A stretch of 64,000 bases of DNA from Paraescarpia echinospica (lineage: Eukaryota; Annelida; Polychaeta; Sabellida; Siboglinidae): the NCBI GenBank assembly GCA_020002185.1, contig CM034536.1, positions 15,851,614 to 15,915,613 of the forward strand, in the 5' to 3' direction. The notes under the pieces are model-generated. The model saw only the letters and a program-made list of their open reading frames with translations, had not been told where the DNA came from and did not search any database. Shown here piece by piece: positions 1-13,027 of this stretch (the stretch's first letter is position 1; the number at the start of each line of letters is the position of its first letter). Position numbers and translations under genes: made by a program.

Positions 1-1540
1 GAAGGTGCCAGTATTAAGATAACAGAAACATCCCGGGAAGATCACCATGGAAGGCAGAAGGGGAAGTTTGCTATCCAGTTCCCCACAAAGGAATGTGACA
101 GGATGGATGGGAAGGCTGAGGGTGATGAACTGTCCAAGTAGGCACTCACATCCCAGTGCAGATAAGGGAAGAGTCATGTGACCATATGCTAGCAGGTGAT
201 GGGAAGAACGGGGTTAACAGTGTGGCCTACAAGGGAGCCTTTCCACTTTTTGTGTGCATTGCGAGCAGATGGAAATTGGGTTTGAGAGAATAGCAACTAA
301 ATAAAGAACTGTCTGTCTGTGTTTCAGTCCCGTGGTCTGAGCCAATAACATTTCTATCTCCCTTGTGAGGAACCACTGTGAGGCTAATAACCCCAGGAAG
401 CAGGGGTAGGGAATTAGGTTGGCATCATGGAATGACTGTTTATATTATATATTTTCCCCTTCAGAGAGCATTCAGGATTGCATATAGGAAAGACTGCAAA
501 TATATATAATTAAGATCAGTGATGAGAATAATAAAGCTGTATATTTTAGTTATGATTTAAATTAAAGATAATCAAACAGTTATAACATTTAATTAATGCA
601 GGTTAACTGCGAGAATATCAGTCATGCTACACTGTAGATTAATTATTTCCTGACAGATAATTATTAAGTTTTGTGACTTTGTCCTGTTGGCTAATGTCTA
701 CTCAGAAGTTGGATGGGAAGAATGTAACCACCCTTTCTTCTTCCTGGGCAGATGGTTGGAAGGACCTGATTTAAGCTTCCCAAAAACCATAATCTCACCT
801 TGGGTTAATTCCAAACTGTCCTGGGATCCGCTATAACGTGATGATTGGGCTAGTTAGTAGAGGTCTGGGAAAGAAACTAATGACCTCCACTTGTCCCATG
901 AGTTGAACCATAATTATGGGGAAGGGGTACAGACAGTCAATGGATTTTAATGTGTTCTTTCAGAAGGGTGGCCTAACCGGGTGGAGATGGGTAACTGCTA
1001 AAAATAGATTTACCTCACTTGAAATATTTTAGTTATTTGAATAAAAAATTACAAACCTTGTATAATTATTAGTTTAGATTATCAGCTTATATTCTAGTGA
1101 TATATTAATAATACAAATAATAATATTAACAAGATAACTATTATATGCTGTTTTCTTTTAAATTGCATCTTTGAATTAATTTGTTTGATTAGAAGTAATT
1201 TTTAAGATACAGAACGCTACCTATTGTTCTCTACAATTGGATTTTAATAATCATCACATTAATAATATATTTTAATATAAGTTATACTGCCATTTTTATT
1301 AATACTTTCAGGGTAAATGGACTTGTTATTGAACACCCAAGGTATAAGTGAGATTCTAAGTGAACAGAAGGTTAATGTTTCCATGGTAACAAGACTATTT
1401 TGAGACCTGTTCTCCACATATTATATGTCCGGGTGTTGATGGGTGTATTCTTAGAACCATGACATACTCATAATAACAGAGATGTCACATCCACCACGTG
1501 CAGAATAAGATAAGCATGTAGTAACCAAAATACTATCTAT
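1..1540. other. Host DNA, no gene seen
   Basis: AT-rich sequence without a convincing open frame, splice pattern or recognisable transposon protein on either strand. It looks like ordinary intergenic or intronic host DNA. Confidence 0.6.
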
Positions 1541-2000
1541 TATTATTGAACTAACTGACACCAGCACGTAATGTTCAGGAGTTTACAGGGAAAATTATTA
1601 TTATTGAGCTAACTGACACCAGCAAGTAATGTTCAGGAGTTTACAGGGAAAATTATTATTATTGAACTAACTGACACCAGCACGTAATGTTCAGAAGTTT
1701 ACAGGGAAAATTATTATTATTGAAATAACTGACACCAGCACGTAATGTTCAGGAGTTTACAGGGAAAATTATTATTATTGAACTAACTGACACCAGCACG
1801 TAATGTTCAGGAGTTTACAGGGAAAATTATTATTATTGAACTAACCGACACCAGCACGTAATGTTCAGGAGTTTACAGGGAAAATTATTATTATTGAACT
1901 AACTGACACCAGCATGTAATGTTCAGGAGTTTACAGGGAAAATTATTATTATTGAACTAACTGACACCAGCATGTAATGTTCAGGAGTTTACAGGGAAAA
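1541..2000. repeat. 58-bp tandem repeat, about 8 copies
   Basis: A 58-bp unit containing the string ttgaactaactgacaccagc recurs eight times at a constant 58-bp spacing (unit anchors at 1548, 1606, 1664, 1722, 1780, 1838, 1896 and 1954), with one or two substitutions per copy. It is a young, homogeneous minisatellite. Confidence 0.95.
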
Positions 2001-2039
2001 TTGGTTTCAGTGCCAAATTGAAATTCAAACACTATCAAT

Positions 2040-2290
2040 CCTAATAAAGACAAATAAATGTTAATGGTACAACGTCCGTTCTTAAGTTATTTTCATTTAT
2101 TTATATAGTGTTCTAAATATGCTGAAAGCAATAGTCCTGCCAAATTACATTTAATAAGCCCCAAACAGTACTTTGAGTTTGAAAGTTGCATCCACGAAAT
2201 TTTAAAATTGAAAAACAAAACTTTCAGTTTGTATATAACCAATATAGGCACTAATTATACTGGTTTGCAGTTGGCTTGTTACTAACCCCT
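2040..2290 (+). repeat. Dispersed repeat family R, copy 1
   Basis: Shares a core (ctgccaaatt, then atttaataagccc, a caa/aagcagt block and gtttgaaag) and a similar run of flanking sequence with 4440-4700 and 5925-6150. There is no coding capacity. It is probably a short non-autonomous element (SINE or MITE class), but I cannot define its ends or target duplication. Confidence 0.6.
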
Positions 2291-3186
2291 CCACCCCACC
2301 CCACCCCCCAGAAAAATGGTATGCTTTAATCTTCGTATATACAGTATACTACCTTGGGTTTATGTTTATTCAACAAAAGTCAAATTCTTGTGATCATTAT
2401 CTGATCTGAATTAATTACAGCTAAGGTGGAAGTAATTAGGCCAAATAATTGTCCCAGAGTAGGGGGAGGGGCTTTTGGGACCAGCTGTGGGAGATAAGGG
2501 GACTTGGTATCAACTTGAGGAGGATGCATCCTGACACATCCTACTTACACTTGGTTAATTAATAAATAACTTTAGGTTGTTAACCTTCATTGAGGATTGT
2601 AGGCACTCTGGCTTATGCTGGACAGGAATGCCATTGGCTTGTTTGGGACAGTGACTTCCTTGCCCTTCTTAGGACAGACTGGGGTGTAGCTCACATAGGG
2701 TGCATTCCCTGGGTAGGGTGGCTTGACATAGACCCTTTTGATTTTTATGTTATGACAAACCCATCATATTTGTATCAGGCCCCTGATATTACTGTTTGTG
2801 TAGGAGAGATGTGTGAGACTGTGTGAGTATGTTTTGTTAGTAGACTTAAGTTAGTGTTTGAGACTGGTTGCAGACTAGTTAGGATTTCAAATGGATTTCT
2901 TGAACATTATTGATACCTTTTGTGATATAAGTCAATAACACGGGGATTACACATGTATGCAAACGGAACAATTCGAAAATTGAATTGCCCCGTGTAGCAG
3001 TTTGAGTCATATCCGATCCGCACAGGATTCATATAGGAAAACGTAGTGACATCATTGCAGAGATATTTCCCATTTCTCGTGTCGTTTCCATATGGCATCC
3101 CAGCTTTTTGCTAAAAACCTGTGGAAGTTTTACGATGTTATAATTTTATTATCAGCACTGTAGCAATTTTGCTGGTCATCTTATGC
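2291..3186. other. Host DNA, no gene seen
   Basis: Non-coding. Contains a C-rich run (2287-2310). The short open frame at 2590-2826 has no family resemblance and starts on a non-ATG codon, so I do not call a gene. Confidence 0.5.
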
Positions 3187-3455
3187 AAAATATGATAATA
3201 GTTGGGGTTTTGTCCGTTAGGGTTATGATAATAGTTGGGTTTTTTTGTCCGTTAGGGTTATGATAATAGTTGGGGTTTTGTCCGTTATGGTTATGATAAT
3301 AGTTGGGGTTTTTGTCCGTTAAGGTTATGATAATAGTTGGGGTTTTGTCCGTTAGGGTTATGATAATAGTTGGGGTTTTGTCCATTAGGGTTATGATAAT
3401 AGTTGGGGTTTTGTCCATTAGGATAATAGTTGGGGTTTTGTCCGTTAGGGTTATG
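3187..3455. repeat. 33-bp minisatellite, TTAGGGTTATG-containing
   Basis: About eight copies of a 33-bp unit (atgataatagttggggtttt followed by gtccgttagggtt). The period is a multiple of three, so it stays open in several frames on both strands and yields artefactual repetitive ORFs. Each unit holds one TTAGGG-like hexamer and a G4 run, but the array is interstitial and not a telomere. Confidence 0.93.
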
Positions 3456-4439
3456 TGCAGTGACAGGCTTTGTCCAGATTGGCTTATGTCAGTACCCTGT
3501 TTTAACCAGCATTCAATGGTCAGAATCTGTGATTTACTGGAAATTTCCGAAATGGGGAAAAAAGCAGTTAGAATAACACCATGACAAAAGGCAACAGAAG
3601 ATAGTTATACTTTAAAGGAAATAAAAACAAGGCATTAGGTAAAATCCGTTTTCCATGTGTACACAAAGTTTAACATTGTATTAACATTCGAGAACATTAA
3701 AAAATACAGAAAAATACATTTGTAGCATAAATTCGATTTTAAACCTGTCTGTGTAGCGATTCCTGCGGAAAATAAAAATGTAATGAGCTAGGCGATCACG
3801 TGGTGTCGTAACGTCACATATGACTCACACTCGCAGCAGGCCAACCCTTTCCATGCATTCAAAGCATGGTTACATGGATAGTTTTGGGGTCGAAACGAGC
3901 ATCAGAATGAGTTATGCGATATTCCGATGTAATACAAACACTAGTCATCATTGAGGAAAAAGTAGATAGCAGGATGTAATATAATATGAATTCAAGCATT
4001 ATATGTTTTTATTCCCTTTAAGACAGTATTAATAGTATTATGGGATCATTGCTTTGTTGATTTCAAACACTCAGTGAGCCCATGAATGACAATTGTGTAG
4101 GTTGCAGTCAGGTACAAAGTTCATCCCTATGAAGCGTAGTTTGTTCCTGTTCTGTAATGTGTGATGTCGCAATCAATTGCTGTCTTGTGATGTCAGTCTC
4201 ACTCAAGTGTTATGTGCGTGGGGTGTGGTAGAATCCCACACAGGTGGTTTCTAAAAATGACCATGATAGCATTTAATACCACTAGGGGATGTGAGTCATG
4301 TCTTATCTACAATGGAACACACACACAGGCATTTCTATTTGCAGAGAGAATTGTGAGTACGCCTAATTACCGGAATAGTTACATTTTGCAACAAAATCTT
4401 ATCATTTTCTTTAAGGTACAGTGTCAGTTCCACATTTAT
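3456..4439. other. Host DNA, no gene seen
   Basis: No supported coding or RNA feature. Confidence 0.5.
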
Positions 4440-4700
4440 TGACATTTATTTGTATATTATTCATTATGCTAAAATAGATATGTTGAAAGTTCACTCACTA
4501 TATCACCAGATTGCATTTAATAAGCCTGAAGCAGTGTCTGCAATTTGAAAGGTGCGCTCGTCATCGTGAAATGTTCATATCGTAAACAGTAGAACATATT
4601 CAACTTGTAAGCAGCCGCTATTGACAATTGCTGGTTATTGGCATTTATTTTTTTGAAGTTGGCTCGTTCCCACGCTCCTCACAAACTGGGACTATGCACA
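4440..4700 (+). repeat. Dispersed repeat family R, copy 2
   Basis: Second copy of the family at 2040-2290: ccagattgcatttaataagc, then aagcagtgtctgcaatttga, in the same order and orientation, followed by a related block around gcagccgctattg and ttgctggttattggc. Confidence 0.65.
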
Positions 4701-5924
4701 ACTGATTCAGTGCACTTCCTGCTAATAATTACCTAACTTCCCTTTCACTATAATCACTCTGAGCCGCTTTAAAACCACCTTCTTCTTAGCATGTGTCAAA
4801 TCCATTTCGTTTCGTTGAATCGATTGACGTTCTGGTTTCTTGGAATTTGACATGGTGCTTAATTCTCAAGAAACTTTTTTGTACCCGTTCTAATTATTTT
4901 AGACGGCTCACTCAGCCTTCATTATCAGACATTTCCTTTTGTACAGTGTCTCCAATTTTATCATTTTCTGAATGTATTTTTTTGTATATGAGCTAAACAT
5001 GTGGCGCCAGAAGATTCAGTTTTAATACCCAAATTATCACTCTAATTTGCATATTTCTTAGTAGCATGATATATCTATACTTTGAGATGGTCCGTAAACA
5101 TGTCTCACCTGTTTCATGCTATTTTGATTAGAATGAGCGCAATTGATTGATTTTTCAAGCCCTGCTGTGACACAGATGTTATCCAGCCTCGCACTGGTGA
5201 TGCTAGTTTTGTACGTAATAACTTCCTTTGTAGTATCGGAAAACCATCAGCTGATGTCACAGGCTTTGACATGCATCTTTATTGAACAGGCAGAATCAAT
5301 ACTTTGCAGTTCAATTTGTTACTTGTCTCCGTTTAGAATCAGCTAAAAATCAACCTTTCTGAGTAGTGTCCACTGGAGCGGGTTAGTTTGCTTGTAAACA
5401 TTTGTATTTAATTTGGTGAAATAAACCATAAAATTATTTTTGATGCGATCTGGTAAAATTGTTTTGAAAATATGACAAAAGTAGTTAGGCTCTGCGTGCT
5501 AAAATATAAGTTATTCACATGTTTGGAAATTACCACTTCTAACCAACAGAGTAAATATTATTTCAGTGATGTCAGCAAGTGTAACGTTTTATTACAATGA
5601 CTACCGGTATTGGTACTATTAAAACTAGTAACAAAAATACAAAAGTAAAAAAATGTGTAATTAAATTGTTAACACAGGTGAACCTTTAAGTTGTACTTAT
5701 ATATATATATATATATACATACATGTTATATATATATATATATGCATAACAACTTATAGATAACTACAGCATATAGTATAAGACATTATATGGATATGGC
5801 TTTGTCATAACTGCATAGGAAAGGTTTTATTGTGTACGTCTGACCACATGTCTGTTTGACACATGACAGATTAGTCTCAACACTCCCTATAGCTGTAAGC
5901 ACTGTTACGCAGACATAGATGTTC
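4701..5924. other. Host DNA with a TA microsatellite
   Basis: No supported gene. An alternating TA tract with an internal catacatg interruption lies at 5698-5745. Confidence 0.5.
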
Positions 5925-6150
5925 CTTATTTAGTAACATTTATTATGTACTGTTCATAACACTAGAATGAAAATGGTGAAGGAAAACTACCTGCCAAATT
6001 GTATTTAATAAACCCGAAGCAGTGTTTGCAATTTGAAAATCTCACTTGCAAAATATTCAAATTGTAAACAAAATATTCAGTTTGTAAACAGCTGCTATTG
6101 GCACGTTTGCTTATTGGCTCTTATTGGTTATTGGCGCTTAAGTTTTCACA
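5925..6150 (+). repeat. Dispersed repeat family R, copy 3
   Basis: Third copy: ctgccaaattgtatttaata, then cccgaagcagtgtttgcaat, followed by cagctgctattggc and ttggttattggcgctt, matching the order seen in copy 2. Confidence 0.65.
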
Positions 6151-6783
6151 GAACAGAACAGACACTCTCCCTTTATAGTATGAAGTCTGGTAATTTTTAT
6201 TGTGCACTCATGTAGATGACCCTGTCCTCTAGCTATGTAGTTATTAGTCATTGCTAACAAAGGACAGCTCTGTGCCAACTACTGTGCAGTGTGTAAACTG
6301 GGTACCAGTGCATCAAGGCAACATTACAAGTGCCACTCACTCTACTCATTGTGTGGGTCTCACAGTTATCAAAACATCCACATAGTAAATTGCTGACCTG
6401 GATATTTCACTGCTTCTTATGAAACTCTCCGAAGCTAAGTGCCCAATTTCATTAGGCTTGTCACGTTAGACGATGGACAAACACAGGGCTGTGCTGCCTT
6501 AGCAGTCACTATATCTGCAGTAACATGGGCTGGCTATAAACCACTTTTCTCTGCCACTCCACAATTTGATTGCCACAAATTAAGACATTCCCTGACCAGC
6601 ATGTCCAGTGTCCACTAGGCCAAACACCTCCCAGTCAACTAGTCAAGGTTGGACCATACACATAGGTTAAAGGTCTTTGGACTCTGGATAATAGTCAGAT
6701 ATTCAACATCTCTTTAGAGACAATGAAATAATACGTCTTCAGGAAACCTGGTATACTAATCAGGAACTAAAACATACAATAAC

Positions 6784-7400
6784 TTGTATGAATCATTCCA
6801 TGGAATAGGAGTGTCAACAACGGAACACTCGGATGGAATAGTACATGTGCACCCGCCTGGTGGCATTACAATAATGTGGGATGTCAAACTAGAAAGATGT
6901 ATTAAACCACTATATTTAAATCTTGACTGGCGTGTAGCAATAGAAATAACTCTATCGACAAAGAAATGTGTAATATTTAATGCGTATACAGGTGTATGCC
7001 TTATCAAAGTAATGATAATGAACCTGTTTATGTGGAAAGCTGGGTATTCTCAAAGAGGTTGTAAACAGATAAACTGGACAATACTTGCTGTGCCATAATT
7101 GGTGATTGGATTGCCAACGTAAGTGACATTGGTAACTCATTGTTTACTGATCACATGGCTGCACTGAAAATAATTTAACAATTTCGTCTTGTGCTCACTT
7201 ACCGGGGGACTCGTACACATATGTTAGTGAACGATGGAGTACAACCTCCTGGTTGGATCCTGTCATAGCAAGCCATGATTCTCACAACAGTATAAGTAAG
7301 ATCGATATTCTATATATGATGTCAGTGATGAAGATCGTATACCATTCAAAGTGTATATCAATAGCGACTGTATCCCAAATTTAACGGTCAGTACTAAGCA
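6784..7400 (+). pseudogene. LINE endonuclease fragment (EEP/APE type)
   Basis: Translation gives typical endonuclease blocks of a CR1/L2-type non-LTR retrotransposon: HPPGGITIMW, then RVAIEITLSTKKCVIFNAY in one frame, and after a frame change near 7000-7100 the block SYTYVSERWSTTSWLD, the usual Y-x-S...SWLDH-like motif, here with P instead of H. The reading frame is interrupted and no reverse transcriptase follows. Instead the sequence runs into 7425-7472 (gagtctcgattaaagctatt then attgaattgaattga), which looks like a LINE 3' end with short terminal repeats. This is an old, internally deleted insertion. Confidence 0.7.
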
Positions 7401-7806
7401 GACCTCAGTCCTACTATGTCATATGAATGTGCCCTGTTGAGTCTCGATTAAAGCTATTGAATTGAATTGATAAGCCAACGGATTGTTTATCCACTTTTCC
7501 TCTGGAGCTTGTTCCTGGGATGAGAAACTGTTTAAAAATCTGTTCATATTCAATTTAACTAACAGCTTTACCTGTTCCTTCATTTTTGTTATAACGTTCT
7601 TAATACTTGACTAGATATGTTGAAGGTTGCCCTGGGTCACGGAACAGGCGGTCTTACTTTAAGCTCTGCTGGTGAGCCACTATTCCAAATGTAGCCCCTT
7701 TGACCTGCAAGAAGTCAGTGTCTTGCCAATGGCGTTTTTACACCATTGTCCATCCCAGGAGCACACCAACAAGTCACTCCCATCAATGGCATCATACACA
7801 TTGCAT

Positions 7807-7976
7807 GCTTTGATCACTAATACAGCAGATTATGGAAATATGACATAGAACAATATTTACACATGATTGGAATTTATTTAGGAAATTACCATTTGACCAC
7901 TAATGCAGCAGATTATGGAAATATGACGTAGAACAATATTTACACATGATTGGAATTTATTTAGGAAATTACCATT
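7807..7976. repeat. 83-bp tandem duplication
   Basis: Two adjacent, nearly identical copies of a unit beginning tgatcactaatacagcagat and ending aggaaattaccatt, differing at a few positions. It is a recent local duplication without coding potential. Confidence 0.9.
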
Positions 7977-8469
7977 TTATCTTGGAACTAGCCATACGGT
8001 TGTTTTCCTAAAGGATAGTTGCTTTATTAGTTGCTTTATTATTGCTGTAATGGCTCGGATAACCTGAGCTGAACTTGAATTACCTCTTGTTCTCGTATTA
8101 GTCATTTTGAGCCAAGTGGCCTGTTTTTGCAAACTAAGTGTCATTTGTTTGTTGGATTGCTTTTAGTTTGGTGTTTCACCCAATCAAGTCATATATTGGT
8201 GTGAGGCAAATTGTTTAGGTAAATAGACTTGCAGCTGTAGTAGAGGCAGTTGTGAATCTGGACTGTTCAGACGTATGTGCTGCCATCTGGCGCATTGTTT
8301 TGTACTAAAACAGCATGAGCTTGTAATAACTGAAATTATTTTTTAAGTTGGCTACCATTTGCTTGTAGTGATGTTTTAGTTAAGAATTTAAGCACCAGTG
8401 ATTGTGTTAAGTGTTTTAATTAAACACTAGTTTTACATGTGTGTTTGGCAACTGTATATTATGTGTGCA

Positions 8470-8545
8470 ATATTGGATTCTTAAAAAGCCAAAGGCTTCC
8501 TTGTCCAATTGCCACCTGGGCATTTAGTTCTGGTCGAACAACAGT
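8470..8545 (+). repeat. CR1-like LINE 3'-end relic
   Basis: The string aaagccaaaggcttccttgt with a following tgccacctgg block matches the 3'-untranslated end of the LINE at 14817-16135 (aagccaaagggcttccttgt, then ctgccatctag). It is a severely 5'-truncated copy of the same family in the same orientation. Confidence 0.65.
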
Positions 8546-8795
8546 TTTTTAATATCTTTCAAAACAGGAACATCGTTGCTGAAGACCTGATTGGATAACA
8601 GTATATTTGATGCAACGACGGGCATTGGTGATATCTGGAGACAGAAATATTTCTGAGCTATGCAAGGCAAAAAAAAATATTACGCCACAAAAAAATTATG
8701 TATATGCAAACGGATTTTGATGCTTTCATTTTGCGAATGTGCCAATGTTTTGTAATAATTTGTGATTGATAATTGTTTCTCTCTTGTTGTTTCAG

Positions 8796-8885
8796 CTTTT
8801 CGGAATGTACTTTGCCATGTACCTATGCTGCGCGATATTCCGAGGACATGGAGACCCATACAGGAGTGTGATGACCAAGGGTTAA
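8796..8885 (+). CDS. Putative last exon of a small host membrane protein
   Basis: A pyrimidine-rich tract and TTTCAG at 8785-8795 form a good 3' splice site. The frame that follows reads 29 residues to a TAA: LFGMYFAMYLCCAIFRG, then a polar tail ending DPYRSVMTKG. A hydrophobic stretch with two adjacent cysteines followed by a short charged tail resembles the fourth transmembrane segment and tail of a tetraspanin, but this is a weak resemblance and the upstream exons are outside what I can identify. Possible polyadenylation signals lie at about 10769 (aataaag) and 11363 (aataaag). The copy in contig 2 begins inside the 3' UTR, just after this exon. Confidence 0.35.
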   Translation, partial: LFGMYFAMYLCCAIFRGHGDPYRSVMTKG

Positions 8886-11524
8886 TATACACTGGTCAGA
8901 ATGCAGCACCGGTTAACCCTCTCATTGTGGCGGCTTCATTCTGTTGATGCTGCTGCAATGGTTAACCACGATCTGTGATGGGACTGACTGAAGGGGATTC
9001 TGCCGATGGTGTTGATGACATTTTTAACAAGCACAGAGTATTGCGTTCAAAGCAGTCGGTATTTGATGCACATTGTTAACCGCCTGAACAGATGCTTTGT
9101 GTTTTCTGGTAGTTGCTTTACGTCTTGAGTCATATTTACTCTGTGGGGGGAGGGTGTGTGTTAAGCCACTCGCGTTGTAAAGCACGTCTCATGTGGGACG
9201 TTTCGCATGGCTCGGTTTTGGGTCAGTGGTTATCTGCTAATGCCATTGCATATACTATGTATGACTTCGGCAAATTCATATCGGTGTTTTGACGTCACCT
9301 GATGTATCAAATATGGGTTCATAAGTCATGCTATTGTAGCTAAGGTTTTATTCGATACGCATAGCTGATTTTTTACGATTATATTTTTGGCAGATTATAT
9401 TTACAAATTAGCTGCGTTGTGAAGTGTTGTCGATAAATGAACGGGTTCAGACTGCTATTGTTTGTTGGTCTGTGGCATCCATGGCTGGGTGGAATGGCCG
9501 GAAAATCTTTGGGCGTAAGTGTGGTTTCAGAGATACAGAAACCCAACGGTAGAGGTCATGTGTTTAAATTCCTGACGAAACATGGCAGCGTTTTGTAAAC
9601 ATCGGCAAATATTGTGCAACAAACTACTTTGTATAACTCCCACATGCCTGATAAATTTTTTTTTTTTCTACTTTTTAAATTACACACAATTTTCACTTTT
9701 GTACTGGATAAGTACTGTAACATGAGATATTGTTTGACTGATAAAAAACGAATTTTTTTTCTTGTGAATTTATGTATTTTTTGTGAAGGCAAAAAGTTAA
9801 ACTTGACTGAAAGTTGTATAATTGGCACTATAGTATAATAATTCATATATTTTATAAGTTTAAAAGAAAATTTCTATACAAACTTCTGTCAACAGTAAAA
9901 ATGCAAATAACCTGAGTTAACAAATACATGTGGCACTGTGTATGAATCTCCAGCTTTGAGAATGCAGACAAGAAAGGTGCCCCATGCTTGCTTTTACTGC
10001 AGCTGCCATCTTTGTATTCAACAAGAAATTAACATGTGACCTTGCATTTGTGACCTTGTGAATAAGGCTACTTCATTGTAACGTATAATCACTGTAATAC
10101 AATATAAGTAAATGCCATGTAAGTATTTGTAATCATAAATATAACTAGTTCCTGGATGCCTTAGATGGCTTTAGTCCAATGGAGGAACAAGCATATATAG
10201 TGTCCACTTATTTTTGGATTATTGAAATGTGTGTTAGCTGAAGCTGGTATTGTAATTGTATAAGATACGATATTGTTTAGTTGATACAATGAGTAGATAT
10301 TTATAACTCAGATTTATAAATCCCATGACCTTGTGAAGGGCATTGATTCGAGTTGGAGCATTTTCTACCGTTTAAAATAGCATGTTCCACTTTTACCGTG
10401 TACACGTGTGAAATTAGAACTGTAAGACTATATTTTAGTTCATATGTAGAACATGTATCTTCACAACGACCCAGTAGGGGAATCATTTCCTGTTACTTGT
10501 TAAAGTGCACATGTGCAGTTAACTTTTGGATAGTCCTATGATGCAAAAGTCCCAAAATTGTCTTGACGTTAATTTACTGTCAACGATCATGTTTGAAACC
10601 TGTGGACACATTTCCCCAGAGAATTTTGGTGTTCCTGTTTTTGTGTTACATTGACTTTCCTGTTTTTGTGTTACATTGACCTTCTGTGCCTAATTCTTTC
10701 TCGGAGATTTGCCCTTAGGGTATCACTGGGACGTGTGTTTTATTTTGCAATTGTAAAGTGTAGTATAAATAAAGATTATTGCAATTTTCTGTTTTTAGTT
10801 TTATGACATATTGTGTAACTGCCATAAAAAGTAATATTTGCAGAAATCTATATCAATTGTATTTTGTTTCATGAGACTGAAATTGGATTAGCTAAATATA
10901 TTTGACTTCCATGAATATCTAGCTGCCACAGAAGACAAATTTTAATGTATTAATGTAGAGTCATAATCTTGGTCAGTTTTTGGTTTGGCATAGATGTTTA
11001 TAATGTATGTAGTGGCTATTTTGAAAATTGCTGTGTTTATATTATATATCTCACTATGCTTTTCATCTATGTTGGAATTGCAAAACATAATTCTGCAAAT
11101 TGTTAGGTGTATTGTTTGCTAGTTGGAAATGTACTTCTTTGTTAAGAAAAGGAAAATGTCTCACTCTAAAACTATGTTCTGTCGACAGCTGTGAAATGAA
11201 AGATGCCTACAGATATAGTCGCAAATATGTTGCTGTTGCAGATCTACCCCTTAGAGGCTACTGCTGTTGTTTGAATGTGGTTATACTCACTGACTGTGCA
11301 TCCTATCATTGCCAGAATGGTGCAACTGTGTTTCGTTTCATGTAGCTTTACCTCTATCAAATAAAGAGTGTGTTTTGAAGACCTGCGAGTTGTTCTGTAA
11401 TTCATGGCAGGAAACAAGCTAATGTGTGCCACAGTTGCCCTGAGTTTATACAAGACATCTCCCGTATACGTGAAAAGCAAGGCATCGCCTGCATACAGAA
11501 AGCTTCCTCACATGAAGGACCAAA

Positions 11525-11690
11525 CAGGTTTTAATAAATGGATTAACTTCAACACTAACTCAAGTTACTTCTGGTGTACCACAGGCAACGGTCCTGGGTC
11601 ACTACTTTACCTAAACGACCTGCCTGACAACCTTTCTTCAAACGTTTACCTTTTTGCAGGTGATTGCCTCTGATATTCACCGATCAAATC
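11525..11690 (+). pseudogene. LINE reverse transcriptase fragment
   Basis: Conceptual translation shows the RT core around SGVPQATVLGPLLYL (frame-shifted in part), then NDLPDNLSSNVYLFA followed by GDC where the catalytic motif should read DD. One catalytic aspartate is replaced by glycine and the frame is broken, so it is a dead fragment. Downstream 11690-12100 may hold further remnants of the same element, but I cannot translate it convincingly. A second copy lies at 32547-32712. Confidence 0.6.
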
Positions 11691-12119
11691 AGACGAAGGC
11701 ACATCTCACCTCCAAAATTATCTGCTCAAGGTTCTATTTTACTCGCCAAGACGGACAAAAATACAGACGATATGATTCAACAGCGTCGCATTTACTTGAC
11801 ACAATTACTCTGTTCACGTATATATAGGGCCGCAGTTCGCCTAAAACAACTGGGGGCAGTAAATCATAGAAATTCTCGCGGGGGTTCTCTCCCACACAAA
11901 AAATAAAATGTACCCCCTCTTGGTGCAATCTAGCATATTTTATGGAGAAGTACGCCCACGGCTCAAGTATTGTTTCAGTGTCGGTCGCATCCTGCGTGGG
12001 AATAAAAAATTACATGAAAAGAATCATTAATATCAACCGACAATACTCTTATCAAAATCGACAGCTATGCATCATACATACGGAATATCGGTCCAACTGT
12101 TACACCGTCTGAAATTGTT

Positions 12120-12852
12120 TTACAAGATCACTTCCTCTCGCCGTCGTGTGCTGTTATTCGTCAGTTGGCTTTGTAAACACAAATCTCTTCGAGGATGGGC
12201 AGATCGTCGCAGGGCAGAAAAGGACCGCTCGCAAGCAACACTCCCGATTGGTGTAGTGAGGACGATCTTTACGATCTTGCTGACGTCGGCAGATGGTTGA
12301 CCACACGCCGAAATCAGTTCACGACGGTCGTGGAATTTGAGGGTCATCGCACCTCTTTCGCCACTTTGTGATTTCCACAGGAAACTTGTTTTGTTAAGCC
12401 GAACTGATACACTTATTGTAGTACTCAGTTAGTCCTGTGTCGTCTAGTTTCTGCAGGTTGGATGGCAGGAGGTCTTGAGATGCAGTGAGTCCATGGTGGT
12501 CATTCGAAGATCGTTCAGCCAACTCGTCAAGAACGTGATCAATAAATGGGTAAAATATATTGATGCGACAGTAGTCAGCTGTTTATTGATCCGTGTCACC
12601 TGCATTGGCGCGATGACGCTGAAGCTGTGCCGTTGTGGGTTTACAAATCTCGATACCCGTAGAGTTGGTCACCAGCCCAACGCTGCGCCATATTTCATCC
12701 CACCCTAATGGGATGGTCCTGCAGTCCCGGAAGCAGCTACTCGCCAACGAAATGCCCTCGTATGCATCGCCCAGTTTGCACTGTTTGGCTTGGAGGTTCT
12801 TGGTCACAAACCCTAGAAAACTGAGCACCTTCTGGGCAACCACTAGGGACAC
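12120..12852 (-). pseudogene. hAT-type transposase C-terminal remnant
   Basis: On the minus strand the block IVLTTPIGSVACERSFSALR (12347-12120 frame) is the hallmark C-terminal dimerisation motif of hAT transposases and domesticated relatives (ZMYM1/THAP0-like). Upstream, 12852-12583 reads CRTIPLGWDEIWRSV and GIEICKP, in the order expected for the region before the dimerisation domain. The frames are not continuous and there is no catalytic core, so it is a decayed, partial copy. A duplicate with the same breaks is at 33142-33874. Confidence 0.6.
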
Positions 12853-12980
12853 AATGAATTGTGAATCTTCTAGAAGACAGCGGCTGCATCATTTCGCGCG
12901 TCACCGGTACTGGCTCGTTCAATGCCGTCCAGCGCACCAAATACAGTTTTTGCAATAAGTGCTGATAGGGTTTATATGCC

Positions 12981-12989
12981 ACACACACA

Positions 12990-13027
<38 letters not shown>

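Noticed and set aside
2590..2826. 78-codon frame
   Set aside because: Non-ATG start, no homology, no splice context.
12067..12300. Plus-strand frame opposite the hAT remnant
   Set aside because: Antisense shadow; the hAT signature is on the minus strand.
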